A stretch of 64,000 nucleotides of DNA from Micromonospora terminaliae (lineage in GTDB: Bacteria > Actinomycetota > Actinomycetes > Mycobacteriales > Micromonosporaceae): positions 1,488,001 to 1,552,000 of the forward strand of contig NZ_CP045309.1 in the NCBI RefSeq assembly GCF_009671205.1. Reading direction: 5' to 3'. Numbering within the stretch: position 1 is the stretch's first letter; every line of letters begins with the position of its first letter. Under the pieces are notes generated by a model. That model was not told the DNA's origin. It was given only the letters and a program-made list of their open reading frames with translations, and did not search any database. A program made the position numbers and the translations under genes. Positions 15,652-23,766 of the stretch are shown in pieces.

Positions 15652-16266
15652 TCAGTCGCGGGGGCGCTCCAGGTCCGCGAGGCGGGTCCGCCGCCCGGTG
15701 ACCACGTCGCGCACCTTGTCCAGCACACCCACCGCCGGCTCGACGATCTTGTTCCACGGCGGGGTGGCCGGGGTCCCCGGGTGCGGGCGGGTGGGCGCGG
15801 CCTCCTCGGCGATCTCCCAGCGGTTGCCCAGCCGGATCAACTCGGCGTCGCTGGCCACCTCGCGCAGCGGGGTCACCAGCGCGGCGACCCGGCTCACGTG
15901 CCGGCGTACCCGCTCGGCGACGTCGGCCACCGCCGGGTCGTCCGCTCCGGACAGTCCCTTCAGCGCAGCCAGCAGGGCGGCGTCGGCCTCGATCTCCCGG
16001 TCCACCAGTTCGGCGCTCTCCGGGACCGCGGCCCGAGCGGCCGGGAAGAGGTACTGCTCCTCGGCGGAGAGGTGCCGGGACACCGCGGCCGTGAGCACGT
16101 CCAGCACCTCGCGGCGGCGTGCCGGTTCCAGGCCCGCGTCGGTCACCTGCGCGGCCAGCCCGAGCAGCGCCCGGTGCTCCCGGTCCACGAGGTCGGCCAG
16201 GCTCCGGCCGCCCGGCCGGTACGCGTCGTCGGCGGTGGGCGGCAACGGCGGCAGGGGGACGGTCAT
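15652..16266 (-). CDS. Hemerythrin HHE-domain protein
   Basis: A 204-residue protein with a hemerythrin-like four-helix bundle (about 20-130). The iron-ligand pattern is visible as DREHRALLG, RHLSAEEQYLFP and VRRHVSRVAAL. The C-terminal 65 residues are a Pro-rich linker and a basic tail. Such proteins bind a di-iron centre and act in oxygen, NO or peroxide sensing or iron handling. A GGAGG lies 5 bases before the ATG. It shares a strand with the LysR gene. The exact function is unknown. Confidence 0.85.
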   Translation of the reverse strand: MTVPLPPLPPTADDAYRPGGRSLADLVDREHRALLGLAAQVTDAGLEPARRREVLDVLTAAVSRHLSAEEQYLFPAARAAVPESAELVDREIEADAALLAALKGLSGADDPAVADVAERVRRHVSRVAALVTPLREVASDAELIRLGNRWEIAEEAAPTRPHPGTPATPPWNKIVEPAVGVLDKVRDVVTGRRTRLADLERPRD

Positions 16267-16382
16267 GGTGCCCTCCGGGATCGACGGGTGTGGCGGTCCG
16301 GCGGTACCCGCGCGCGCGATCCGCGAAACCGCACCCCGACCGGGGGCGACCGGCCGCCCGGGCCGGCTGGTATGAAGAAGCG

Positions 16383-17711
16383 ATGACGAGCGACCCCGCC
16401 TCCGCCCGACCCGAGCCCACCGACGAGGTCGTGGACCTCTGCCGCGACCTGCTGCGCATCGACACCACCAACACCGGGGACAACGACACGAGCGTCGGGG
16501 AGCGCCGGGCCGCCGAGTACGTCGCGGAGAAGCTCGCCGAGGTCGGCGTCGAGGCGGAACTCATCGAGTCGGCGCCGGGCCGCGCCAACCTGGTCGCCCG
16601 GATCCCCGGCACCGACCCGGGCCGGGACGCGCTGCTCGTGCACGGCCACCTCGACGTGGTGCCCGCCGACCCCGAGGAGTGGTCGGTGCACCCGTTCTCC
16701 GGTGAGATCCGCGACGGCTACCTGTGGGGCCGTGGCGCCATCGACATGAAGGACTTCGACGCCATGGTGCTGGCCGTGGTGCGCGGCTGGCAGCGCGCCG
16801 GGATCCGCCCGTCCCGCGACGTCGTGCTCGCCTTCACCGCCGACGAGGAGGCCGGCAGCGACTACGGCGCGCACTTCCTCGCCCAGCGGCACCGGCACCT
16901 CTTCGAGGGCTGCACCGAGGCGATCGGCGAGGTCGGCGGCTTCTCCTACTCCGTCGACGAGCAGCGGCGGCTCTACCTCATCGAGACCGCCGAGAAGGGC
17001 ATCGACTGGCTGCGCCTGCACGCCAAGGGCCGCCCCGGCCACGGCTCGATGGTGCACGACGACAACGCCGTCACCGCGCTCGCCGAGGCGGTCGCCCGGA
17101 TCGGCGGGCACCGCTTCCCGGTCGTCATGACCGACACGGTGCGGGCGTTCCTGGCCGAGGTCTCCGACGTCCTCGGCATCGACATCGACCCGGACGACCC
17201 GGAGACGGCGATCGGCAAGCTCGGGCCGATCGCCAACATCATCGGCGCGACCATCCGCAACACCGCCAACCCGACCCGGCTGACCGCCGGCTACAAGGAC
17301 AACGTCATCCCGGGCCGGGCCACCGCCACCATCGACTGCCGGAGCCTGCCGGGGCAGAGCGAGGTGCTGGAGCGGCAGCTGCGCGAGCTGGTCGGGCCGG
17401 ACATCGCCATCGAGTACATCCAGCGCCAGCCCGCCCTGGAGACCACCTTCGACGGCGACCTCGTCGAGGCCATGTCCGCCGCGCTGCGCGCCGAGGACCC
17501 GGGGGCCCGGCCGGTGCCGTACATGCTCTCCGGCGGCACCGACGCCAAGGCGTTCTCCCAGCTCGGCATCCGCTGCTTCGGCTTCGCGCCGCTGCGCCTG
17601 CCCGCCGACCTCAATTTCTCCGGCCTGTTCCATGGCATCGACGAGCGGGTTCCCCTGGACGGACTACAGTTCGGCGTGCGGGTTCTCGACCGCTTTCTCC
17701 GCAGCTGCTGA
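16383..17711 (+). CDS. M20 family metallopeptidase (ArgE/DapE-like)
   Basis: A 442-residue zinc-dependent aminoacylase or dipeptidase of family M20. Metal-site motifs are in order: LLVHGHLDVVP, GRGAIDMKDF, FTADEEAGSDYG (the catalytic Glu pair) and, near the C-terminus, SGLFHGIDERV with the last His ligand. The dimerisation domain spans about residues 205-325. It is longer than DapE (about 375) and matches the 430-450-residue actinobacterial M20 group. The start has GAAGAAG immediately upstream and a TATGAA box at 16371, so leaderless initiation is possible. The substrate is not defined. The next gene begins 59 bases later. Confidence 0.88.
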   Translation: MTSDPASARPEPTDEVVDLCRDLLRIDTTNTGDNDTSVGERRAAEYVAEKLAEVGVEAELIESAPGRANLVARIPGTDPGRDALLVHGHLDVVPADPEEWSVHPFSGEIRDGYLWGRGAIDMKDFDAMVLAVVRGWQRAGIRPSRDVVLAFTADEEAGSDYGAHFLAQRHRHLFEGCTEAIGEVGGFSYSVDEQRRLYLIETAEKGIDWLRLHAKGRPGHGSMVHDDNAVTALAEAVARIGGHRFPVVMTDTVRAFLAEVSDVLGIDIDPDDPETAIGKLGPIANIIGATIRNTANPTRLTAGYKDNVIPGRATATIDCRSLPGQSEVLERQLRELVGPDIAIEYIQRQPALETTFDGDLVEAMSAALRAEDPGARPVPYMLSGGTDAKAFSQLGIRCFGFAPLRLPADLNFSGLFHGIDERVPLDGLQFGVRVLDRFLRSC

Positions 17712-17770
17712 CGGTGCCCCCGCGCCGCCGGCCGGCGCGGAACCTCCCCATCGCGAAGGGACTGCCTCAC

Positions 17771-18424
17771 ATGACCGACCAGCACGGTGAGCTGGACGCC
17801 GCCCTCGAGCGGGTGATCGACGCCGCCCGCGCGCACCTGGCCGCCGTCCGCGCCGCCCAGGGCCGGATCGACGACGACGCCGTCTGGCAGGCGTACGTCA
17901 CTTTGAACAATGCCTCGTTCGCCTACGACGAGCAGCTGCTCGACGCGTTCGGCGAGGTGACACCCTGGGACGTCGAGTCGATCGACCCGGACGAGGCCGA
18001 CGAGCGCTTCGGCGGGGCCGAGGGCGTCGAGGCGACCGACCCGCACCCGCGGGTGATCTCGGTGCGGCAGCGGCGGGACTACCGGGTGCCGAGCGTCTCC
18101 GCGCTGATCCGCGCGGCCGAGGCGGCCCGCCGCGAGGGCACCCCGGAGGAGGACGAGCCGGCCGCGGTCGAGGGGGTCGGCGAGGCCGTGCTGGAGCTGC
18201 TGCAGAGCGGTGACGGCTCGCTCTCCGCGCTGGACGTGCCCGAGCTGGAGCCGCTCGACGGCGTGGTCATGGTCAGCGAGGTCGGCACCCCGGTCGACCT
18301 GGAGTCGTTCGACGACGACGACCCGGTGGGGCCGTTCCAGCCGGCCGCCGACGACCGGCTCGTCGGCCGGCTCGACGAGCACCCGTTCCTGGAGCTCGAC
18401 GAGGAACACGACCACGCCCACTAG
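17771..18424 (+). CDS. Acidic conserved hypothetical protein
   Basis: A 217-residue strongly acidic soluble protein. Residues 1-60 are a helical domain (LDAALERVIDAARAHLAAV, then WQAYVTLNNASFAYDEQLLDAFGE). A basic patch ([26 protein letters not shown]) lies around 95-120 and the rest is acidic and low-complexity, ending DEEHDHAH. Start ATG 17771, with an AAGGGA about 10 bases upstream. It follows the M20 peptidase and ends at a strong hairpin, so the two form a unit. No function is recognised. Confidence 0.75.
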   Translation: MTDQHGELDAALERVIDAARAHLAAVRAAQGRIDDDAVWQAYVTLNNASFAYDEQLLDAFGEVTPWDVESIDPDEADERFGGAEGVEATDPHPRVISVRQRRDYRVPSVSALIRAAEAARREGTPEEDEPAAVEGVGEAVLELLQSGDGSLSALDVPELEPLDGVVMVSEVGTPVDLESFDDDDPVGPFQPAADDRLVGRLDEHPFLELDEEHDHAH

Positions 18425-18433
18425 CCGGCGAGG

Positions 18434-18464
18434 CCCCGGGGCCGCCCACGTGGTGGCCCCGGGG
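18434..18464 (+). terminator. GC-rich terminator hairpin
   Basis: A 10-bp stem ccccggggcc / ggccccgggg around an 11-base loop that itself contains ccacgtgg, 10 bases after the stop at 18424. It lies between convergent genes (the next ends at 18485) and may work in both directions. Confidence 0.75.
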
Positions 18465-18484
18465 ACCGTGCGGCCCGGGCGCCG

Positions 18485-18676
18485 TCAGTAGGAAAGACCC
18501 GGCTGCGGCTGGTTGACCCGCCGACGGCGCAGCATGACCTGCCGCGTGCCGTCCCGGTACAGCCGCACCCGGGCCAACTCCCAGCCGGAGAACTCCGCCT
18601 GGATCGCCAGCTGCGCCGCGGCGGTCAACCGATCGACATTCGAAGGCAACCGCAGCGGCGCGTATTCGTAGTCCAT
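18485..18676 (-). CDS. DUF5703 family small protein
   Basis: A 63-residue protein (MDYEYAPLRLPSNVDRLTAA...). The core FSGWELARVRLYRDGTRQVMLRRR is characteristic of the actinobacterial DUF5703 family, whose function is unknown. The fold is probably a compact alpha-beta unit. Assignment to the family is from memory of its consensus. It is a monocistronic minus-strand gene convergent with the acidic protein gene. Confidence 0.75.
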   Translation of the reverse strand: MDYEYAPLRLPSNVDRLTAAAQLAIQAEFSGWELARVRLYRDGTRQVMLRRRRVNQPQPGLSY

Positions 18677-18769
18677 GGCCTCTATGCTGCCCAGCCCGGC
18701 AGCCCACCGCCACCCCCTGACGGTGACCCGCGTCGCCCTCTTCGCCGCCCCGGGCCCGGCCGGTCGGGC

Positions 18770-19741
18770 TCAGCCGTCCCGTTCCGGGTAGCCGACCGGC
18801 ACCGCCGCGACGTCGTCCAGCGCGGTGACGATCTCCTCCGGCAGGGTCATCCGCTCCACCTGGAGCGCGCCGAGGAGCTGCCCCACGGTGCGGGCGCCGA
18901 GGATCGGCGCGGTCACCCCGGGCCGGTCCCGGACCCAGGCCAGCGCCACCTCCAGCGGCGACACGCCCAGGCCGCCGGCCGCGATGGCGACCGCCTCCAC
19001 GATGCTGGAGCAGCGCGGCTCCAGGTAGGTGGCGACGAAGCGCTCGAAGTGCGGCGACACGGCCCGGGAGTCCGCCGGGCGGCCGTTGCGGTACTTGCCG
19101 GTGAGCACCCCGCGGCCCAGCGGCGACCAGGGCAGCACGCCCAGCCCCATGGCCTCGCAGGCGGGCAGCACCTCGCGCTCCACGCCCCGCTCCAGCAGCG
19201 AGTACTCGACCTGGGCGGCGACCACGGGGGCCCGCCCCGGCCACGCGGCCTGCCAGGCGGCGGCGCGGGCGGTCTGCCAGCCGGCGAAGTTCGACACCCC
19301 GACGTACCGGGCCTTGCCGCTGGACACCGCGTGGTCGAGCGCGGAGAGAGTCTCCTCCAGCGGGGTGTGCGGGTCGTACCCGTGCACCTGCCACAGGTCG
19401 ACGTGGTCGGTGCCGAGCCGGCGCAGCGACGCCTCCAGGGTTTGCAGCAGGTGCCCCCGGGAGCCGTCCCGGCGGCGGCCGCTGCCCGGCCGCAGCCCCG
19501 CCTTCGTGGCGATGAGCAGGTCGTCGCGGGGCACCAGGCTGCCCAGCAGGGAGCCGATCACCGACTCCGCGTCGCCGTCGGCGTACACGTCGGCGGTGTC
19601 CACGAGGTTGCCGCCCGCGTCGAGGTAACTCTTCAGCTGGGCGGCCGCGTCGTCGGCATCGGTGTCCCGTCCCCAGGTCATGGTGCCGAGCGCGAGCCGC
19701 GAAACCGCCAGCCCGCTTCGGCCGAGCGGTCGCTGTTGCAT
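18770..19741 (-). CDS. Aldo/keto reductase
   Basis: A 323-residue NADPH-dependent aldo/keto reductase (AKR superfamily TIM barrel). The catalytic Asp and Tyr are in NLVDTADVYADG, the Lys in LIATKAG, and the His region in DLWQVHGYDPHTPLEE. The NADP-binding end is at APILGARTVGQL. Length is typical. It probably reduces aldehydes or ketones in the cytosol; the substrate is unknown. It is divergent from the F420 oxidoreductase gene across a 165-base spacer. Confidence 0.88.
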   Translation of the reverse strand: MQQRPLGRSGLAVSRLALGTMTWGRDTDADDAAAQLKSYLDAGGNLVDTADVYADGDAESVIGSLLGSLVPRDDLLIATKAGLRPGSGRRRDGSRGHLLQTLEASLRRLGTDHVDLWQVHGYDPHTPLEETLSALDHAVSSGKARYVGVSNFAGWQTARAAAWQAAWPGRAPVVAAQVEYSLLERGVEREVLPACEAMGLGVLPWSPLGRGVLTGKYRNGRPADSRAVSPHFERFVATYLEPRCSSIVEAVAIAAGGLGVSPLEVALAWVRDRPGVTAPILGARTVGQLLGALQVERMTLPEEIVTALDDVAAVPVGYPERDG

Positions 19742-19906
19742 GGGTGAACCTTATTTCGAACCCGGCTTCACGGATATCCTCGCCGCAGTCAACTTCCCGC
19801 GCGACCTCCCGCGGGTGTGACGTGTTCGAGGGTGAGCCGGTGGTCCGCGCGGCCACGGGCATTGCGTAACCTGATGCGACCTGTGGTGCGGATGGTGGGA
19901 GGACCA

Positions 19907-20959
19907 GTGCGACTCGGGCTCAGCCTCGGATACCAGACGGCGTGGAGCACGCCGGCCGACCACCTGGCGCTGGCCCAGGAGGCGGATCGGCTCGGCTACT
20001 CGGTGGTGTGGGCGGCGGAGGCCTACGGCTCCGACTCGCCGAGCATGCTGGCCTGGATGGCCGGCCAGACCGAGCGGATCGACGTGGGCGCCGCGGTGAT
20101 GCAGATCCCCGCCCGCACCCCGGCCATGACCGCGATGACGGCGGCGACCATCGACGCTCTCTCCGGCGGCCGGTTCCGGCTCGGCCTGGGCGTCTCCGGC
20201 CCGCAGGTCTCCGAGGGCTGGCACGGCGTCCGCTTCGCCAAGCCCCTGGCCCGCACCCGGGAGTACGTCGACATCGTGAAGCTGGCCGTGGCCCGCAAGG
20301 AGGTCGCGTACGACGGCGAGCACTACACGCTGCCGCTGCCGGACGGCCCCGGCAAGGCCCTGCGGCTGGGCTTCCACCCGCCGCGCGAGCACATCCCGAT
20401 CTACCTGGCCGCCGTCGGCCCGAAGAACCTCGAGCTGGCCGGCGAGATCGCCGACGGCTGGCTCGCCGTCTTCTACGCCCCCGAGTTCGCCGAAGAGCAG
20501 CTCGCCTCGGTGCGGGCCGGCCGGGCGAAGGCCGGCAAGGAGCTGGCCGGCTTCGACGTCGTCCCGTCGGTGCCCGTGGTGGTCGGCGACGACATCGCCA
20601 CCTGCGCCGAGCTGGTCCGCTGGTACGCCGCCCTCTACGTCGGCGGCATGGGCAGCCGGCAGCAGAACTTCTACAACCAGCTCGCCACCCGGATGGGCTA
20701 CGGCGACGCCGCCCGCGAGGTGCAGGACCTCTACCTGGCCAAACGGCAGCGCGACGCGGCCGCCGCGGTGCCCATGGAGTTCATCGACCGCACCTCGCTG
20801 CTCGGCCCGAAGGAGCGCATCGCCGAGCGGATGCGGGAGTACGCCGCTGCCGGTGTCACCACCCTGTCGGTGACGCTCTTCGTGGCCGACCGGGACAGCG
20901 GCGTGCAGACCCTGCGGACCGTCGCCGAGGCGCTGGAGCTCTCCGGAGTCGGCGAGTGA
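19907..20959 (+). CDS. LLM-class F420-dependent oxidoreductase
   Basis: A 350-residue luciferase-like TIM-barrel oxidoreductase (LLM class), using coenzyme F420 in actinobacteria. Family segments: [78 protein letters not shown] and [23 protein letters not shown] chose the GTG at 19907 because GGGAGG lies 4 bases upstream and the conserved strand begins directly after it. The frame continues upstream without support. Its stop overlaps the GTG of uppP by 4 bases (GTGA), so the two are coupled. Confidence 0.88.
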   Translation: MRLGLSLGYQTAWSTPADHLALAQEADRLGYSVVWAAEAYGSDSPSMLAWMAGQTERIDVGAAVMQIPARTPAMTAMTAATIDALSGGRFRLGLGVSGPQVSEGWHGVRFAKPLARTREYVDIVKLAVARKEVAYDGEHYTLPLPDGPGKALRLGFHPPREHIPIYLAAVGPKNLELAGEIADGWLAVFYAPEFAEEQLASVRAGRAKAGKELAGFDVVPSVPVVVGDDIATCAELVRWYAALYVGGMGSRQQNFYNQLATRMGYGDAAREVQDLYLAKRQRDAAAAVPMEFIDRTSLLGPKERIAERMREYAAAGVTTLSVTLFVADRDSGVQTLRTVAEALELSGVGE

Positions 20960-21792
20960 CCTGGGTCGAGGCCATCGTCCTGGGCATCGTCCAGGGGCTC
21001 ACGGAGTTCCTGCCGGTCTCGTCCTCCGGGCACCTGCGGATCACCTCGGCGATCTTCTTCGGCCGGGACGCCGGAGCGTCGTTCACCGCGGTGACCCAGC
21101 TGGGCACCGAGGCGGCCGTGCTCATCTTCTTCTTCAAGGACATCTGGCGGATCGTGCGCACCTGGTGCCTCGGTCTGGTCGACCGCTCGGTGCGCTCCAG
21201 CCTCGACTACCGCATGGGCTGGTACGTCATCGTCGGCACCATCCCGATCGGCATCTTCGGGCTGCTGTTCAAGGACCAGATCCGCACCGCCGGGCGGAAC
21301 CTGTGGCTGATCTCGTTCACGCTGATCTTCTTCGGCCTGGTGCTGGCCTTCGCCGAGTACTGGGGGCGGCAGACCCGCACGCTGGAGAACTTCCGGATGC
21401 GCGACGGCGTCATCATGGGCTTCGCCCAGGCCGCGGCGCTGATCCCGGGTGTCTCCCGCTCCGGCGGGACGCTCACCGCCGGCCTGCTGCTCAACCTCAC
21501 CCGCGAGACGGCGGCACGCTACTCGTTCCTGCTGGCCATCCCGGCCGTGGTGATCTCCGGCGTGTTCAGCATCCCGGACGTGTTCGAGCCGTCCGCGCCG
21601 GGCACCGCCGCGCCGAGCGTCGCGCAGATGGTCGTCGCCACGGTGATCGCGTTCGCCATCGGGTACGCGGCCATCGCCTGGCTGCTGCGCTACGTCGCGC
21701 ACCACACCCTGTACCTGTTCGTCCTCTACCGGGTGGCGCTCGGTTCCCTGGTCCTCTGCCTGCTCCTCACCGGCACGATCAACGCCACCTGA
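20956..21792 (+). CDS. uppP: Undecaprenyl-diphosphatase
   Basis: A 278-residue polytopic membrane enzyme that recycles the cell-wall lipid carrier by converting undecaprenyl diphosphate to the monophosphate; the family is also linked to bacitracin resistance. The signature motifs are [16 protein letters not shown] near the N-terminus and [14 protein letters not shown] around residue 160, with about eight hydrophobic helices. The GTG start at 20956 overlaps the upstream TGA and has GGAG 7 bases before it. A 19-bp terminator hairpin follows the stop. Confidence 0.95.
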   Translation: MTWVEAIVLGIVQGLTEFLPVSSSGHLRITSAIFFGRDAGASFTAVTQLGTEAAVLIFFFKDIWRIVRTWCLGLVDRSVRSSLDYRMGWYVIVGTIPIGIFGLLFKDQIRTAGRNLWLISFTLIFFGLVLAFAEYWGRQTRTLENFRMRDGVIMGFAQAAALIPGVSRSGGTLTAGLLLNLTRETAARYSFLLAIPAVVISGVFSIPDVFEPSAPGTAAPSVAQMVVATVIAFAIGYAAIAWLLRYVAHHTLYLFVLYRVALGSLVLCLLLTGTINAT

Positions 21793-21806
21793 GCTGATCC
21801 GGATAC

Positions 21807-21849
21807 GCCGCTGGCCGGCACCCCGTTGTTCGGGGTGCCGGCCAGCGGC
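21807..21849. terminator. 19-bp terminator between convergent genes
   Basis: A perfect 19-bp inverted repeat (first arm gccgctggccggcaccccg) with a 5-base loop, followed on the plus strand by a T-rich stretch (ttgttgctt). It starts 14 bases after uppP and ends 12 bases before the end of the minus-strand secreted protein gene, so it probably stops both transcripts. Confidence 0.92.
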
Positions 21850-21861
21850 TTGTTGCTTGGG

Positions 21862-22410
21862 TCAGCTGTTCCAGTGCTGGTGGACGATGTCGGTGGCCTG
21901 CTGCTCCCACTGGGCGTAGGCGTCGGGGTAGGCCGAGACCTGCACGGTCTGGGCGGCCTCGGTCAGCGGCATGTCCTGCCAGCCGTCGACCTGCTTCAGG
22001 CCCTTCTCGAACGCCAGGGTGGCGTACTCGGGGTCGGTGATCTGCTCCGGCGTGCCCCAACCACTGGACGGGCGCTGCTGGAACAGGCCCAGCGAGTCGT
22101 GGTCGTTGGCGTCACCGAGGTGGCCCAGGTTCTCCAGCTTCGACTCCTGCAGCGACGTGGCGATCGAGATGACCGCCGCCCGCTCCGGCAGACCGGCCTT
22201 CTTCGTCGCGGCGATGATCGCCTTGGCGTTGGCCAGCTGCTCGTCGTTCAGGTCGATCTTCGACTGCGCGCCCTGCACGGTCGCCACCGCGACCGGCTTG
22301 CTGTCGTGCATCGGCTCCGCCGCGTGGGCGGCGACCGGACCGGCGAAGATCCCACCGGTGAAAGCCAGACCAGCAATACCCAGCACGCTCTTGCGCAGCA
22401 TCGTGTTCAT
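21862..22410 (-). CDS. Secreted transglycosylase-like protein
   Basis: A 182-residue exported protein. The signal peptide is clear: MNTMLRKSVLGIAGLAFTG, then a hydrophobic stretch and cleavage near AAHAAEP (about residue 30). The mature part contains AAVISIATSLQESKLENLG and DSLGLFQQRPSSGWGT, which resemble the lysozyme-like cores of small actinobacterial secreted proteins that open with a helix bearing a Glu (E in SLQESKL). I infer a peptidoglycan-associated or lytic-transglycosylase-like protein. The ATG at 22410 has GAGGAGC 6 bases upstream; an ATG 54 bases earlier lacks support. It faces a 1.36-kb repeat-rich region that must hold its promoter. Confidence 0.8.
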   Translation of the reverse strand: MNTMLRKSVLGIAGLAFTGGIFAGPVAAHAAEPMHDSKPVAVATVQGAQSKIDLNDEQLANAKAIIAATKKAGLPERAAVISIATSLQESKLENLGHLGDANDHDSLGLFQQRPSSGWGTPEQITDPEYATLAFEKGLKQVDGWQDMPLTEAAQTVQVSAYPDAYAQWEQQATDIVHQHWNS

Positions 22411-22544
22411 GAGAAAGCTCCTCGGGGGTTGGCGCACACGCCGATGGGGGTCGGCTGCGCGCAAGCACCACGTCAGGCGCTCAAAGGAAAGTCTTGGGGG
22501 ATCATCGGCGCGCGGGGCAAAGGCCGCTTCGCAGCGCCGGGACC

Positions 22545-22697
22545 ATGTACAACGACCGGCGGCCCACCATCATTCCGGGACCGGCACACCCACCTGCGGC
22601 GAGCGGGTCCGGGGGGCCGGCCACCCCGACCCGCGGGGCGCCTTCCTCGGTCGTGCACCGGGTATAACGACCCCCGGCCGCCGGCCATTCCGGCGCC
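22545..22697. repeat. Imperfect direct repeat pair
   Basis: Two related blocks about 113 bases apart: 22545-22583 contains tacaacgaccggcggcc then cattccgggaccgg, and 22658-22697 contains tataacgacccccggcc then cattccggcgccgg. They match at most positions with a 3-base length difference. They lie upstream of the secreted-protein gene and could be duplicated regulatory sites. Confidence 0.45.
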
Positions 22698-22768
22698 GGG
22701 ATGCCGCCAGTCACGGCCGCGATCCGGACATTCACCCCACACCGCGCGATGGTCGTCGCCCCGGCTGC

Positions 22769-22817
22769 AGATCTTGGACAGTTACCGTTCGCTGCTAACA
22801 GCAACTGTCCAAGATCT
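22769..22817. repeat. 15-bp perfect inverted repeat (palindromic element)
   Basis: Arms agatcttggacagtt (22769-22783) and aactgtccaagatct (22803-22817) are perfect complements. The 19-base loop contains an inner gctg-ctaa-cagc hairpin (22791-22802). The arms are AT-richer than their surroundings, unlike a typical local terminator, which suggests a dispersed palindromic element. Confidence 0.8.
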
Positions 22818-23106
22818 CGACGGGGCGGGCGGGAGAGCCGCACGCGCGAGGCCCGGTCCGGGGGTCAGTGGAACACCATGGGTTTATCCGGGCCTCGGAG
22901 ACACCCATAGCGCTGCACTCACCGCCGTCCACCACAGCGCAAATCGGCCATCCATCCCAGACCAAGAGTGACGTGTGCGCGGCCACCAACGTGATGACGT
23001 GAACGGACCGCCGCGGCCGCCATCAGATCGTGTCCTCTCGGATGCCTGTCGACCTGACGTCGACAACGACTCAACAGCGAGCGCGCGGGCAAGCGGAAAA
23101 CGGCTA

Positions 23107-23205
23107 CCCAGCCCCTCGCCCCACCCAGCCCCTCGCCCCACCCAGCCCCTCGCCCCACCCAGCCCCTCGCCCCACCCAGCCCCTCGCCCACCCAGCCCGT
23201 CGCCC
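23107..23205. repeat. 17-base tandem repeat
   Basis: About six head-to-tail copies of cccagcccctcgcccca. The first four are exact, the fifth has lost one base and the sixth is diverged (cccagcccgtcgccc). Confidence 0.9.
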
Positions 23206-23220
23206 GCCAGGCTCGCTCGC

Positions 23221-23287
23221 CTTGCTCTGCAGCCACGGAAGCAACACCTGCGCGCCGCGGGCGCTGCGTCGGTGGCTGCAGAGCAAG
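23221..23287. repeat. 16-bp perfect inverted repeat
   Basis: Arms cttgctctgcagccac (23221-23236) and gtggctgcagagcaag (23272-23287) are separated by 35 bases. It lies between the 17-base and 43-base tandem repeats, about 500 bases from either gene, so it is not an ordinary gene-end terminator. Confidence 0.8.
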
Positions 23288-23301
23288 AGCGGCCGCGAAG
23301 A

Positions 23302-23509
23302 GGGGCGCGGCGCAGGGCAACAGCGCCCGATGCGCAGCGGGAAGGGGCGCAGACAACAGCGCCGGCCGCCTGGTGCGCAGGGGGAAGGGGCGCAGACAAC
23401 GGCGCCGCCCGCCTGATGTGCAGCGGGAGGGGGCGCAGGCAACGGTGCCGCCGGCCTGATATGCAGCGGGATGGGGCGTAGACAACAGCGCCGCCCGCCC
23501 CCGGAGGGG
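23302..23509. repeat. 43-base tandem repeat
   Basis: Nearly five copies of a 43-base unit, each opening ggggcgcagacaac (variants in copies 1, 4 and 5) and ending with gcagcggga or similar. Copies begin at 23302, 23344, 23387, 23430 and 23473; the last is truncated. There are no unique spacers, so it is a minisatellite rather than a CRISPR array. Confidence 0.88.
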
Positions 23510-23753
23510 ACGGACGGCGCTGAAGGGGTGTCGGTGTGCAGGTCGCCTCTCGGCGAGTGGCGCGACGCGGCTCCAGCCGGACGGTATTCCGCGAAGGCAA
23601 TTTAGGTGAGGCCCGGGGACACTGGGCACACCGACGCTCTGCACAACGGCCCGACCGGCTCCGCTGTTCCGGGCCGAGGCGTGTCCGCCGTCACAACCCC
23701 GCCGCGATACCGCCACATGCCGTGGTGCAGTCGATCAAGAGGTGGGGAGCGCC

Positions 23754-23759
23754 TAGGGT
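23754..23759 (+). promoter_or_regulatory. -10 box of leaderless promoter (histidine phosphatase)
   Basis: TAGGGT ends exactly 7 bases before the GTG at 23767, with no Shine-Dalgarno, matching the leaderless arrangement common in actinobacteria. Confidence 0.6.
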
Positions 23760-23766
23760 GGTCTGC

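Larger units (their letters stand above)
22411..23766. other. 1.36-kb gene-free repeat-rich region
   Basis: No reading frame here has consistent codon use, a Shine-Dalgarno and recognisable protein. In order it holds an imperfect direct repeat (22545-22583 and 22658-22697), a 15-bp inverted repeat (22769-22817), a 17-base tandem repeat (23107-23205), a 16-bp inverted repeat (23221-23287) and a 43-base tandem repeat (23302-23509). It separates two minus/plus divergent genes, so it also carries their promoters. Confidence 0.7.

Noticed and set aside
22411..22700. ydaO (c-di-AMP) riboswitch upstream of the secreted transglycosylase-like gene
   Set aside because: Such genes often have one in actinobacteria, but I could not find the conserved core segments on the minus strand here.
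23302..23509. CRISPR array
   Set aside because: Repeats are directly adjacent with no unique spacers, and no cas gene is in the window.
22884..23716. Long open frames on both strands through the tandem repeats
   Set aside because: Translations are only repeats of the 17- and 43-base units with Pro/Arg/Ala bias. No Shine-Dalgarno, no domain, and the 43-base unit shifts frame each copy.
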